Shown one piece after another: positions 34,140 through 43,971 of a stretch of DNA of 64,000 nucleotides. The translations under genes and the position numbers were made by a program. Each line of letters starts with the position of its first letter. Positions within the stretch are counted from its first letter, which is position 1. Below the pieces are notes generated by a model that had not been told where the DNA came from, ran no database searches, and worked only from the letters and a program-made list of their open reading frames with translations. The stretch covers positions 1-64,000 of the forward strand of contig NZ_QICL01000010.1 of assembly GCF_003201355.1 (NCBI RefSeq), given 5' to 3'. The DNA is from Indolivaga alginatilytica (GTDB lineage: Bacteria > Bacteroidota > Bacteroidia > Bacteroidales > Dysgonomonadaceae).

Positions 34140-36474
34140 AAATAGTCTCAATGTTTATTACATCTTCTAATTTAATATCTTCAGAAGAAGAGCCTATCAT
34201 AATTTTAAATTTTCCGGGTTCTACAATTCGTTTCATTTGCTGATCAATGATTGTGAAATCATTTTCGGAAAGTTCAAATGAAACAGTTTTACTTTCCCCT
34301 TTCTTCAAATTAATACGAGAGAAGTGCTTTAGTTGTTTTACCGGACGAACTGTTGATGCAACTTCATCGCGTATATAAAGTTGAGCAACTTCATCACCAT
34401 CAAAGTTACCTGTATTTGTAATTGTAAATTCTGCTGTATAGCGTGTATTATTTACTTTGCGAATAACGAGATTATTATATTCAAAAGAAGTATAGCTCAA
34501 ACCAAAACCAAATGGGTAAAGTGGAGCTTGAGTCATTTCTACATAATCATGGCTCTTTGGATTTCTCTGATTGTAATATACCGGTAGTTGACCAACTGAA
34601 CGAGGCACAGAAATAGGTAAACGACCTGCGGGGGTATAATCTCCAAATAGAATATCAGCAATAGCGTTTCCTCCTTCTTGCCCCGGATACCATGCTGTAA
34701 GAAGTGCGTCTGCATTTTCATCAGCCCAATTCATATTTAAGGGGCGACCTTCAATATATACTAGAATAATCGGTGTTCCTGTTGCTTTTACAGCTTTTAA
34801 TAGATCAAGTTGTTTTCCCATTAAGTCAAGTGATGCTCTATCGTATCCTTCGCCACTTTCCATATCGCTGATATTGTCTTTTGAAGCAACGGCAGCTCCT
34901 GTGTCGATATATTTTGTTTTGAAGTCGCGAGCGCTTGATCCTCCTACTACAATTATTGCAACATCTGCATTTTTTGCAGCAGCAACAGCCTGCTGAATTT
35001 CTAGGTTTGTAGTATCTCTTATTGCTGTTCCTTTTACATATTCAATCTGAGCAGTACTCAGTTTTGATTTTATTCCATCTAAAACAGTCTTTATATTGTC
35101 TCTTTCCTGAGGTGCTGTATAGTCTCCTAATTGATTGTATATATTATCTGCATTAGGACCTATTATAGCTATTTTTTTGATGTCTTTGTTTAGAGGCAGA
35201 ATATTATCGTCGTTTTTAAGAAGGGTAACAGATTCTTGTGCTACTTTACGAGCTAAATCGATATGTTCCTGATTTCGTACATTTTTAGCTACTTGTTTTA
35301 CATCTACATAAGGATTCTCAAAAAGCCCCATTGCAAATTTCAATCTTAGAACATGGCTTACAGCTTCATTAATTACAGATTCTTTTATCTTATTATTCTT
35401 CACTGCGTCAATCAATAAGAAGAAAGCATTTCCACCTAAATCAACATCTAAGCCTGCATTAGCAGATAGAATAGCTGCATCTTGTATGTTCTCTACAACA
35501 TGATGGCTTCCTTTTAAACCTTCGATACTACCAAGATCTGAAACCGTAAAACCATTAAATCCCCATTCTTTGCGAAGCACATCTTTCAATAGGTATTCAT
35601 AAGAAGTACAAGGAATACCATCGATAGAATTGTATGCAGTCATCACAGACAAAGCTCCTGCTTTTACTGCTGCTTGGAAAGGAGGCAGATAATTTTCTCT
35701 AAGGTCTCTCATACCTACACTGTTTGGGTTTCCATTATGACCACCTTCGGGTACACCATAGGCTACAAAATGTTTAAGGGTTGATATAAGGCTATTCTCT
35801 TTCGTTAAATCGCCACTACCGAAACCTTTTACAAATGCTTCGCCCATGCGAGCTATCAAGATTGGATCTTCTCCATATGTTTCTTCGGTGCGAGACCAGC
35901 GAGGTTCTCTGGCTAAATCTAATACAGGGCCATAGCCTATATGTGAGCCTTGTAAGCGAGCCTCTTGTGCAATAGTAGAACTCATTTTAGTTAATAACTC
36001 AGGATTCCAAGTGGCAGCCTGACCTATTGCAGTCGGAAAAACGGTTGTTCCGATAGCCATATGTCCATGAGGACATTCTTCAGCTAAAAAGATAGGAATT
36101 CCTAAACGGGTATTTTCTATGATATATTTTTGAAGAGCATTTCCTGCCTCGGCAGCTAAAGTGGGATTTAATCCGTTTTCTAACGTTTTTTGAGTCCATG
36201 GATCAGCACGGAAAGTTGCCCATAACATACCGATTTGTCTTTCTTTTACGATATTTTCAAATTTCTTTGATTGTGTAACTTTGTTGCCTTGTTTTTCGTA
36301 CATCTCCCATCCCAGTGGGCAAAGTAGCTGACCTACTTTTTCTTCGAGAGTCATACGGCTAACTAAATCCTGAGTTCGTTCTTCAACACTCAACTTAGGG
36401 TTTTTATACTTTGGCTGTGAGTATGTAGGCCCCATAGACAGAGCTATACATAAAAGCAGTAATGTGTATTTCAT
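34138..36474 (-). CDS. bglX: Exported GH3 beta-glucosidase (BglX-like)
   Basis: A 778-residue glycoside hydrolase of family 3 that releases beta-linked glucose (or xylose) from oligosaccharides in the periplasm. Residues 1-19 are a signal peptide. The GH3 barrel has LKHFVAYGVPEGG near 233 and the nucleophile D313 in GFNGFTVSDLGS. The second alpha/beta domain (ESVTLLKNDDNILPL) and a C-terminal fibronectin-III-like domain (NTGNFDGDEVAQLYI) follow. There are no SusCD genes beside it, so it is not part of a visible polysaccharide-utilisation locus. Confidence 0.92.
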   Translation of the reverse strand: MKYTLLLLCIALSMGPTYSQPKYKNPKLSVEERTQDLVSRMTLEEKVGQLLCPLGWEMYEKQGNKVTQSKKFENIVKERQIGMLWATFRADPWTQKTLENGLNPTLAAEAGNALQKYIIENTRLGIPIFLAEECPHGHMAIGTTVFPTAIGQAATWNPELLTKMSSTIAQEARLQGSHIGYGPVLDLAREPRWSRTEETYGEDPILIARMGEAFVKGFGSGDLTKENSLISTLKHFVAYGVPEGGHNGNPNSVGMRDLRENYLPPFQAAVKAGALSVMTAYNSIDGIPCTSYEYLLKDVLRKEWGFNGFTVSDLGSIEGLKGSHHVVENIQDAAILSANAGLDVDLGGNAFFLLIDAVKNNKIKESVINEAVSHVLRLKFAMGLFENPYVDVKQVAKNVRNQEHIDLARKVAQESVTLLKNDDNILPLNKDIKKIAIIGPNADNIYNQLGDYTAPQERDNIKTVLDGIKSKLSTAQIEYVKGTAIRDTTNLEIQQAVAAAKNADVAIIVVGGSSARDFKTKYIDTGAAVASKDNISDMESGEGYDRASLDLMGKQLDLLKAVKATGTPIILVYIEGRPLNMNWADENADALLTAWYPGQEGGNAIADILFGDYTPAGRLPISVPRSVGQLPVYYNQRNPKSHDYVEMTQAPLYPFGFGLSYTSFEYNNLVIRKVNNTRYTAEFTITNTGNFDGDEVAQLYIRDEVASTVRPVKQLKHFSRINLKKGESKTVSFELSENDFTIIDQQMKRIVEPGKFKIMIGSSSEDIKLEDVINIETI

Positions 36475-36636
36475 CAGATAATATTATTTAATTATTATGT
36501 AATTTAAAGTGAGATTTCAAACTTATCTATAGTTTCGATAAATATAAAACTATAATCAACCATTAAATACCATTTATTTATTAAATGATATGGATTAGCC
36601 ATTAACATAGTATTACAGTAAAGTGGCAATTTCTTC

Positions 36637-37674
36637 TTAAGTATTTCTATTCTTTAAAGGAAAAATTTTACTCATAAAAAACTTATTGAGCTTCGGATAA
36701 ATGACCTTTTCTACTAAATAGCTAAAAATAAGACAGATTACGAAATATACGAGATAAACTAATCGGCTTCTTCCGAATAAGAAATGTAAGAAAGTAGCTT
36801 CGTGAACAAGAAACCAATGAGAAATATATACAACATACGATACACTTGCAAAGGGAAGAAAAAGTCCTATTGTTTTATCAAAGAATTTCCAATTTGCTTT
36901 ATACCATAGTAAACCTACACATATAGCAAATAAGCCTCTCCAAAGGTGTGTATTGAATAAGAATTCTTTTCCTTCGGTAGGCTCAGTAAAGGTTATAATT
37001 AAAACAGAAGCAAGGAGTACTAACAGAGGATATTTTAAATTAATAAAGGATATTTTCTTATTCGATAAATATAATCTGGCCAAATCTACACCAAACCACC
37101 AAATAACCATATCTATCATTAGTTGTACTATAAAAACAGGATAAAATTGATATAATATACTTGAGATGATACCCAAAGAATAAATAATGGCTGAAGTCTT
37201 AGTCTTATCTTTTATTTTGTTGATGATAACGAAAAAGATCATATAATACCACCACTCGTATGCAAGAGACCACAAAGGTCCATTATTGAAAAGAGGAGCA
37301 AATATGGAGTCCGGACTATTCGTATTTTGGAGCATTAAAAGGTTTGTTATTAATCGGGGTATTGTAAAACCTTCTACTCCAAATTCTATTAATTGTACAA
37401 AATAGTTTGCAATAAAAACAAATATCAATGGAATGTATATTCTGAAGAATCGTTTGAAAAAGTAGGGTTTAAATGATTTATCTGTAGATCGTTCGTATGA
37501 TAGTTGAATAACAAATCCTGATATAATAAAAAAGATGGCAACTCCTAAATCACCATAATTCCAGATGAAATTGTATTCGGCTAAAGCATAAGATCTATCA
37601 TGAAAAACGTGGGCAAAGGTTACATATATTGCAACAAATCCTCTAAGAGCTTCTATTTTGGTTATTTTGTTCAT
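36637..37674 (-). CDS. Membrane acyltransferase, family 3 (OafA/YrhL type)
   Basis: A 345-residue integral membrane protein with about ten hydrophobic segments. The family start IEALRGFVAIYVTFAHVFHD contains the RG(F)A and the histidine (H22) conserved in acyltransferase-3 proteins, and FIISGFVIQLSYERS near 50 is the second block. The segment GPLWSLAYEWWYYMIFFV near 131 is the third block. Such enzymes add acetyl or other acyl groups to surface sugars. No O-antigen or exopolysaccharide genes are adjacent, so the acceptor is unknown. Confidence 0.88.
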   Translation of the reverse strand: MNKITKIEALRGFVAIYVTFAHVFHDRSYALAEYNFIWNYGDLGVAIFFIISGFVIQLSYERSTDKSFKPYFFKRFFRIYIPLIFVFIANYFVQLIEFGVEGFTIPRLITNLLMLQNTNSPDSIFAPLFNNGPLWSLAYEWWYYMIFFVIINKIKDKTKTSAIIYSLGIISSILYQFYPVFIVQLMIDMVIWWFGVDLARLYLSNKKISFINLKYPLLVLLASVLIITFTEPTEGKEFLFNTHLWRGLFAICVGLLWYKANWKFFDKTIGLFLPFASVSYVVYISHWFLVHEATFLHFLFGRSRLVYLVYFVICLIFSYLVEKVIYPKLNKFFMSKIFPLKNRNT

Positions 37675-37695
37675 TCTGGAATTTCCTACAATTAA

Positions 37696-38916
37696 TTATT
37701 TCTTTAGTCGCTCGATTCGTTGTAAAAGAGTTGGGTGTGAATAATAAATAAATACATTCCAAGGATCGGGATTTAGATTGCTTAATGATTCTACAGAAAG
37801 TTTTTTTAAACCATTGATTAGAGAATCTGCTAACCCAAAGCTTGCTGCATAAGCATCAGCTTCATATTCGTTTTTACGACTTGACATGTTCATGAATAAT
37901 CCCAATAATAAGGATATGGGAGTAAACAAGATTGAAAAAGCGATGATTCCTAAATGAAAGGATGGTATTTCACCACCCAATGCTAAAGCCAAAGCCGGGC
38001 TGGTTAAGAAAAATGATAATATAAATAGTAATGCTCCTGTATACAATACTGAAGTAACCAAGTGTTGTATAATATGTTTCTTCTTGTAATGTCCTATTTC
38101 GTGTGCCAGTACAGCTACTATCTCATCTGTGGTTAGATCATTTATTAAAGTATCAAATAGGACAATCCTTTTTTTACTGCCTAAGCCCGTGAAATAAGCA
38201 TTTGCTTTGGTTGATCGTTTTGAAGCATCCATTACATAAACGTTGGTAAGTTCAAAACCTGCTTTTTGAGAAAATTCTTCAATGGCATTTCTAAGCTCTC
38301 CGGATTCTAGTGGTGTTTGCTTGTTAAAAAGAGGAACAATAATATTAGAATAAAATAATGTCATAAATAAAGAGAATGCTGTAATAAGCCCCCAAGCATA
38401 CAGCCATGCATACTTTCCAAAACCATCATAAAACCAAATTAATAAAGCTAAGATCGCCCCTCCTAATAATATGGAAAGAAGTAGCCCTTTCAGTTGATCA
38501 ATCCAAAATATCTGTGGTGTAGATTTATTAAATCCGTACTTTTTTTCTATAACGAAAGTGTCATAAAGAGAGAAAGGTAATGATATGAATTCGTTACCAA
38601 TGTACAGGATACCAATAAATGCCAGAGATACCAAAATACTATTATCGATATATCCTCTTACATATTGATCCAGATAACCGAACCCATTGAATACAAGAAG
38701 CAATAAAATTATTATAAACGATACAAATCCTGAAAATAGGCCAATTCTACTATTCTCTTTCTGGTAAGCTTGTTGTTTTTGGTATTTCTCCTGGTCATAT
38801 ATTCCGATTAATTGTTCAGGAATATTAGGGCTCATTCGTTTTCTATTTCTGTATGCCAGATACTGAGTCCATATAAAATCAAAAATAACGAATAATAAGA
38901 TTGTGTAATATATCAT
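37696..38916 (-). CDS. M48-family membrane zinc protease (Ste24-like)
   Basis: A 406-residue integral membrane metallopeptidase. The zinc motif is HEIGH (272-276) in VAVLAHEIGHYKKKH, and the third ligand is in RKNEYEADAYAASFG near 350. There are membrane segments before and after the motif, as in the CAAX protease 1/Ste24 type, including an N-terminal region with several helices. Bacterial members cleave membrane or periplasmic proteins in quality control; prenylated substrates are not expected. Single gene. Confidence 0.9.
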   Translation of the reverse strand: MIYYTILLFVIFDFIWTQYLAYRNRKRMSPNIPEQLIGIYDQEKYQKQQAYQKENSRIGLFSGFVSFIIILLLLVFNGFGYLDQYVRGYIDNSILVSLAFIGILYIGNEFISLPFSLYDTFVIEKKYGFNKSTPQIFWIDQLKGLLLSILLGGAILALLIWFYDGFGKYAWLYAWGLITAFSLFMTLFYSNIIVPLFNKQTPLESGELRNAIEEFSQKAGFELTNVYVMDASKRSTKANAYFTGLGSKKRIVLFDTLINDLTTDEIVAVLAHEIGHYKKKHIIQHLVTSVLYTGALLFILSFFLTSPALALALGGEIPSFHLGIIAFSILFTPISLLLGLFMNMSSRKNEYEADAYAASFGLADSLINGLKKLSVESLSNLNPDPWNVFIYYSHPTLLQRIERLKK

Positions 38917-38971
38917 ATAATAATTTAGGTTCTAATAGGAGCATTTCTTTATTATTGGAAAGCTATTAATA

Positions 38972-39649
38972 TCACTTGGGATCGCTCTTTATCGAGCAAA
39001 TGTATCCCGTATATATGGCTATGCCATAAAACACTAGATCCATAAATTGAAATGTTTCTTTTACGATCATAATTATTGTATCACTATCAAGACTGGAAAA
39101 TACTTCAGAGTAACTAATATTTACTTCATCAGCAATTAAGCAAACCGAACTGATAAGATTACCGATAAAGCATGTCAGTAAAGAAAGTATTGCCCCTATT
39201 ACACCATATATAGGTGTTATTCCTTTCCCTAGTTTCTGGATCGAAAATCCGACTGCAAAACCTACACCTATAGCCATGTAAGTGATTTGATATTTTGTTA
39301 GTACAGTTATTAACGACCATACTGCAATACATAGAATTGAAGCTAATATTCCACCAACTAATCCCATTGGTAGATTTTGTTGTGCTCTAAGCTCTTCGAT
39401 ACTGATTGTATTTACTGCACTGCCCTGAATCATATTCATTGCAGTTTCATTATCAATTACATTTGCATTTGCATTATTATCACCATTTGTAGAAAACAAT
39501 GATCTGCTGTTGTCAGCCTCTGGCTCATTAATAACAGATGGCTTGTTTAGATTATTGTCGGCTGATATTTCATTGTGAGTAATATCAGTCTCTTCAAAAC
39601 CTTTGTTGTAATCATAATCGTGAATTTCGTCAAAATCCCTGTTGCTCAT
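38972..39649 (-). CDS. Membrane protein of unknown function
   Basis: A 225-residue protein. Residues 1-110 are polar and asparagine-rich and likely cytosolic or unstructured. Four hydrophobic segments follow: near 113-132 (LPMGLVGGILASILCIAVWS), 140-155 (YMAIGVGFAVGFSIQ), 165-185 (YGVIGAILSLLTCFIGNLIS) and 205-220 (LVFYGIAIYTGYICSI). I do not recognise the family. It lies between the YciI-like and M48 genes on the same strand. Confidence 0.7.
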   Translation of the reverse strand: MSNRDFDEIHDYDYNKGFEETDITHNEISADNNLNKPSVINEPEADNSRSLFSTNGDNNANANVIDNETAMNMIQGSAVNTISIEELRAQQNLPMGLVGGILASILCIAVWSLITVLTKYQITYMAIGVGFAVGFSIQKLGKGITPIYGVIGAILSLLTCFIGNLISSVCLIADEVNISYSEVFSSLDSDTIIMIVKETFQFMDLVFYGIAIYTGYICSIKSDPK

Positions 39650-39667
39650 AAGTCAAATATTTTAGTG

Positions 39668-39958
39668 TTAGTGTTCAATCAGAAAGTCCAATTCTTTACA
39701 TGTCATAGAGGGCGAAAACTCTATTATTTCATAATCTGCAAGATTATTTTGTTTAAATGGATCTTTGTTTAATAGTTGTTCCAACTCTGTTTTACTATCC
39801 ATCTTAGCAAGTATAACACCCCCTGATCGGGGAACTCTTCTACCTGATGCCAGAAAATTTCCGACTCTGTATTGCTCCTTCAAATATAGGACATGGTTCT
39901 CCAAGTGAAATTCAATTTGCTCAATCGAAACTTTATACGTCAGAACGATTATAAACAT
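39668..39958 (-). CDS. YciI-like protein
   Basis: A 96-residue protein of the YciI/YCII ferredoxin-like alpha-beta fold. Recognisable are the N-terminal strand MFIIVLTYKV, the family HLENHVLYLKEQYRVGNFLASG with the conserved H, and FKQNNLADYEIIEFSP near the end. YciI-like proteins have a conserved His-Asp pair and unproven catalytic roles. It lies 18 bp after tsaD and is probably co-transcribed. Confidence 0.8.
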   Translation of the reverse strand: MFIIVLTYKVSIEQIEFHLENHVLYLKEQYRVGNFLASGRRVPRSGGVILAKMDSKTELEQLLNKDPFKQNNLADYEIIEFSPSMTCKELDFLIEH

Positions 39959-39976
39959 AATTTTAGGTGTATTAAA

Positions 39977-40993
39977 CTAGACTGTTACTCGGGCAAAAGG
40001 GGCAGCATCCATAGAGCAAAACTCATTGTCTAGGTATTTATAGTGTCCGGATATAGCTACCATAGCAGCGTTATCTGTTGTATAGCCAAATTTAGGTATA
40101 TGAATTTTCCATCCAAAACGTTGGGCATGGTCTTCGAAAGCATCTCGTAGTCCTGAGTTTGCAGAAACTCCGCCGGCTACAGCAACTTCTTTTATATTTA
40201 GGTCTTTAGATGCTTTACGTAGTTTATCCATCAATATATCAATAATGGTCTTTTGGAGAGATGCACATAAATCCTCTTTATTATTGTCAATAAAATCGGA
40301 ATCATTTTTCAGTTCGTCTCTTAAGAAATATAAGAAGGAAGTTTTCAAACCACTAAAACTGTAATTATAGCCTTGAATGTGTGGTTTATTGAATTTGAAT
40401 TTATTGGGGTCACCTAGGTTTGCCAATTTGTTCACAATAGGTCCTCCGGGATAGCCTAACCCCATAACTTTTGCACATTTATCAAATGCTTCTCCGGCAG
40501 CATCATCAATAGTTTGCCCTATAATTTCCATCTCTTTATGAGACTTGACGACAATAATCTGAGAATTTCCACCTGATACCAATAAACATAGAAAAGGAAA
40601 AGATGGTTGATTTTGATCGTCTTTATCCTCCTTTATAAAATGCGCTAAAACATGAGCCTGTAAGTGATTTACATCAATCATGGGAATATTTAAAGCAGTA
40701 GATAGCCCTTTAGCGAAAGATGTGCCAACCAGTAGAGAACCCATTAAACCGGGACCTCTGGTAAAAGCGATAGCTGTTAGATCCCGTCTTGCTATACCTG
40801 CTTTTTTTAAAGCTTCATCTACTACCGGAATTATATTCTGTTGGTGAGCCCTGGAAGCCAGTTCAGGGACAACCCCTCCGTAACTTTCGTGTACCTTTTG
40901 ACTGGATATGATATTGGAGAGTAAAACTCCATCTTGTATTACGGCAGCGGCAGTATCATCGCATGATGATTCTATACCTAATATATTAATCAT
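39977..40993 (-). CDS. tsaD: tRNA N6-adenosine threonylcarbamoyltransferase
   Basis: TsaD (with TsaB/E and TsaC) places threonylcarbamoyl on A37 of tRNAs reading ANN codons. The 338-residue protein begins with GIESSCDDTAAAV, has the metal histidines H110 and H114 in HLQAHVLAH, LCLLVSGGNSQIIV near 134, and the closing YTTDNAAMVA. It is convergent with nothing and starts divergently from the GldB-like gene. Confidence 0.96.
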   Translation of the reverse strand: MINILGIESSCDDTAAAVIQDGVLLSNIISSQKVHESYGGVVPELASRAHQQNIIPVVDEALKKAGIARRDLTAIAFTRGPGLMGSLLVGTSFAKGLSTALNIPMIDVNHLQAHVLAHFIKEDKDDQNQPSFPFLCLLVSGGNSQIIVVKSHKEMEIIGQTIDDAAGEAFDKCAKVMGLGYPGGPIVNKLANLGDPNKFKFNKPHIQGYNYSFSGLKTSFLYFLRDELKNDSDFIDNNKEDLCASLQKTIIDILMDKLRKASKDLNIKEVAVAGGVSANSGLRDAFEDHAQRFGWKIHIPKFGYTTDNAAMVAISGHYKYLDNEFCSMDAAPFARVTV

Positions 40994-41181
40994 AATTATT
41001 ATAGCCTTTATATATAAAATAGTTATACAAATGTATGGGTTTATTTCTGTTTTTCAAATAGTAAAATCTTCTTATAAATATACTAAGCTATCACAAGATG
41101 CTATTCCTCAGGTTATTTATTATTAAGTGTCACTTAGACCTTTTTTTGAAATAAATACATTTTTATAATCAAAAATTTATT

Positions 41182-41189
41182 TAACTTTG
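41182..41189 (+). promoter_or_regulatory. Probable -7 box of the GldB-like gene
   Basis: TAACTTTG fits TAnnTTTG and lies 37 bp before the ATG. The -33 element is not clear. Confidence 0.4.
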
Positions 41190-41226
41190 TCCCGTACAGA
41201 AATTTTACGCAGATTCTTAAATTAAT

Positions 41227-42243
41227 ATGAAATATGTCATTACTTTATTCTTCCTTTTCATTTCATTATCATCATTGTATAGTTGTTCCAACAATAGTAA
41301 ACACAGGAATGACTTTACATCGATACAAAATCAAGGCGAGCTAATTAGTATTAAACGCTTCGATCAGGATTTATACAGATACTTGCAAGTCCCGTCTTTT
41401 CAGCAACAAGACTCTTTAGCCAAATCATATGGAAAGTTCTTGGAAGCATTCGGAACTGTAACTATTAATAATAATGATGTTAGTGGTACGTCTTATTTTT
41501 CTGATTTAAAAGGGTATTTTTCAAATCCGATGCTTTCTCAAATATATAAGGATGCTTTGGATACATTTCGTGTGGTGCTTCCATATGAGAAAGAATTGTC
41601 GGTTGCAGATGAGTTGATTCAGAAGTACTTTGCGGGTAAGCAATTACCAAGATTAGGGATGCACGTTTCGGGGTTTAAAGCTAATACAATTGTTTTAGCA
41701 GATTTTATTTCAATTTCAATTGACAGATATCTGGGAGCTGATTATTCGGGTTACAAAGATTTCTTTGAAGATTACCAACGTCAACAAATGAAACCTCAAA
41801 TGATTAGCCGGGATTATCTCAAAGCTTGGATTCTTACAGAAATGCCGACATCTAATAAGCGTAAAGATTTATTATCTGAAATAATAAATGAAGGAAAAAC
41901 CCTATATGCTTTACAATTACTTTTACCTGATTGGAACGAAGCCGACCTGATAGGTTATACTCCCGAGCAATTGGAATGGAGTAAAAATAAAGAGAAAGAA
42001 ATATGGAAAGCTACAATTGATCAGAATTATCTGTTTAGTACTGATTATATGACTATTCTAAAGTACTTGGAGGATGCACCGTATACGGCAACAATTTCAA
42101 CAGATTCTCCCGGTCGATTAGGTGCATGGATAGGTTGGCAAATAGTGAAAGCCTACGCTGCAAATACGAGTGCAAGTTTAGATTCGATAATTAAAGAATC
42201 GGATATGCAGAATATTCTTAAACAATCAAAATACAATCCTTGA
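41227..42243 (+). CDS. GldB-like lipoprotein
   Basis: A 338-residue lipoprotein. The signal ends in the lipobox SLYSC (C20), so it should be anchored in a membrane facing the periplasm. The segment ISIKRFDQDLYRYL and the later PGRLGAWIGWQIVKAY are typical of the GldB family. GldB is needed for gliding in flavobacteria, but relatives occur in non-gliding Bacteroidales, where the role is not known. No other gld gene is in the window. Confidence 0.8.
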   Translation: MKYVITLFFLFISLSSLYSCSNNSKHRNDFTSIQNQGELISIKRFDQDLYRYLQVPSFQQQDSLAKSYGKFLEAFGTVTINNNDVSGTSYFSDLKGYFSNPMLSQIYKDALDTFRVVLPYEKELSVADELIQKYFAGKQLPRLGMHVSGFKANTIVLADFISISIDRYLGADYSGYKDFFEDYQRQQMKPQMISRDYLKAWILTEMPTSNKRKDLLSEIINEGKTLYALQLLLPDWNEADLIGYTPEQLEWSKNKEKEIWKATIDQNYLFSTDYMTILKYLEDAPYTATISTDSPGRLGAWIGWQIVKAYAANTSASLDSIIKESDMQNILKQSKYNP

Positions 42244-42346
42244 AATATAGACAGATATTTAAGTGAAATATCAAATAAATAAAGTTATTGACAATTGGTG
42301 TTGATAACTTTATCTTTTTATACGAATAAATTTAATGTATCTAAAG

Positions 42347-42354
42347 TATCTTTG
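42347..42354 (+). promoter_or_regulatory. Probable -7 box of dnaB
   Basis: TATCTTTG fits TAnnTTTG. The implied leader of about 100 nt contains the palindromic element. Confidence 0.4.
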
Positions 42355-42390
42355 ATAACAGATAATATTTAATCGTATATTTTTACAGTA

Positions 42391-42444
42391 TAACAATTCT
42401 ATTACTGTTGTACTTCCCCTATTAATAAAAAGGTCTGAGACCTT
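42391..42444 (-). repeat. Dispersed palindromic element, copy 9 (long form), in the dnaB leader
   Basis: AAGGTCTGAGACCTT at 42430-42444 lies 15 bp before the dnaB ATG. On the minus strand the tail is TTTATTAATAGGGGAAGTAC, then AACA...TGTT at 42392-42408. The unit is 54 bp. Confidence 0.75.
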
Positions 42445-42459
42445 AGGTAACAACTCATC

Positions 42460-43971
42460 ATGGAAAATAATAAGAAAGGTCAGCAACGTAAAGGAGGTCG
42501 TGCTAAAGATAATGCAATGCAAAGTCCTGAGATAGGACGCATTCAACCACAAGCCAGAGAATTAGAGGAAGCTGTGCTAGGTGCATTAATGCTCGAAAAG
42601 GATGCATATTCATTAGTAAGTGATATTTTGAAACCTGATAGTTTCTATGATAATATACATCAGATTGTATATCGTGCGATTGTTAGTCTAATCTCAAAAC
42701 AGGCTCCTGTAGATATGCTGACTGTTGTTGAAGAATTGAAGAAAACAGGAGAATTAGAATCCGTAGGAGGTCCTGTTTATATTGCTCAACTGACTGAAAA
42801 AGTGGCTTCTGCGGCGCATATTGAGTTTCATGCCCGTATTATAGCTCAAAAATATTTAGCACGTGAATTGATCGGTTTTTCTTCCGAGATAACTAATAAA
42901 GCTTTTGATGAAACATTTGATGTGGATGACTTGATGCAGGAGGCAGAGAGTAAACTATTCGAGATGTCGCAAGGAAACGTAAAAAAGGATGTGCAACAAA
43001 TTAATCCTGTTATAAAGGAAGCATTACAGCTTTTAGAAATAGCAGCTAACCGCCCTGAAGGATTAAGCGGGTTACAAACAGGTTTTAATAATTTAGATAA
43101 AGTTACTTCGGGTTGGCAGAATTCCGACTTGATTATTATAGCTGCTCGTCCTGCGATGGGAAAAACAGCTTTCGTATTATCTATGGCTAAAAATATGTCA
43201 GTGACATATAATTACCCGGTAGCATTGTTTTCTCTGGAGATGTCAAATGTACAGCTGGTAAATCGTTTGATTGTAAATACATGTGAGATTCCCGGTGAGA
43301 AGATTAAGAACGGACAGCTTGCACCATATGAATGGGAACAGCTCGACTTTAAAATAAAAGAATTATATGATGCTCCCCTATTTATAGACGATACCCCGAG
43401 TTTATCTGTGTTTGAATTAAGGACAAAAGCACGTCGCCTTGTTCGTGAACATGGTGTGAGAATGCTTATTATTGACTACTTGCAGTTGATGAATGCCAGT
43501 GGAATGGCTTATGGTAGCCGTGAGCAAGAGGTGAGTATGATTTCTCGTTCGCTTAAGGGGTTAGCTAAGGAATTGAATATTCCTATCATCGCTCTTTCGC
43601 AGCTTAACCGTGGTGTTGAGGGACGTACAGGTATTGAAGGTAAGCGTCCACAGTTATCTGACCTTCGTGAGTCGGGAGCTATTGAGCAGGATGCGGATAT
43701 GGTATGTTTTATACACCGTCCTGAATATTATAAAATATTGGAAGATGAGAAGGGTAATTCTTTATTAGGAATGGCCGAAATCATTATAGCGAAACACCGT
43801 AATGGTGCAACCGCAGACGTTTTACTTCGATTCAAAAGTGAGTTTGCCCGTTTTCAAAATGTGGAAGACGAATACAATGCCGATGGAGCACAATTCATGT
43901 CGAAGATGAGTGCTACTCCTTCTGCTGAGAGTTTTCCTCCGATGTCCGGAAATGATGTTGTTCCGTTCTGA
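42460..43971 (+). CDS. dnaB: Replicative DNA helicase
   Basis: DnaB is the hexameric helicase at the replication fork. The 503-residue protein has the N-terminal primase-binding domain (LEEAVLGALMLEKDAY near 35) and a RecA-like motor with Walker A RPAMGKTA (230-237), LFSLEMSNVQLVNRL near 264 and LIIDYLQLM near 343; ALSQLNRGVEGR and SGAIEQDADMV follow. The last 59 bp overlap the 3' end of an acetyltransferase gene read the other way. Confidence 0.97.
   Translation: MENNKKGQQRKGGRAKDNAMQSPEIGRIQPQARELEEAVLGALMLEKDAYSLVSDILKPDSFYDNIHQIVYRAIVSLISKQAPVDMLTVVEELKKTGELESVGGPVYIAQLTEKVASAAHIEFHARIIAQKYLARELIGFSSEITNKAFDETFDVDDLMQEAESKLFEMSQGNVKKDVQQINPVIKEALQLLEIAANRPEGLSGLQTGFNNLDKVTSGWQNSDLIIIAARPAMGKTAFVLSMAKNMSVTYNYPVALFSLEMSNVQLVNRLIVNTCEIPGEKIKNGQLAPYEWEQLDFKIKELYDAPLFIDDTPSLSVFELRTKARRLVREHGVRMLIIDYLQLMNASGMAYGSREQEVSMISRSLKGLAKELNIPIIALSQLNRGVEGRTGIEGKRPQLSDLRESGAIEQDADMVCFIHRPEYYKILEDEKGNSLLGMAEIIIAKHRNGATADVLLRFKSEFARFQNVEDEYNADGAQFMSKMSATPSAESFPPMSGNDVVPF

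Noticed and set aside
34138-36474. A polysaccharide-utilisation locus around the GH3 enzyme
   Set aside because: There are no SusC/SusD-like genes or further glycoside hydrolases nearby; the enzyme is alone.
41227-42243. Evidence for gliding motility
   Set aside because: Only a GldB-like protein is present; such relatives also occur in non-gliding Bacteroidales, and no other gld genes are in the window.
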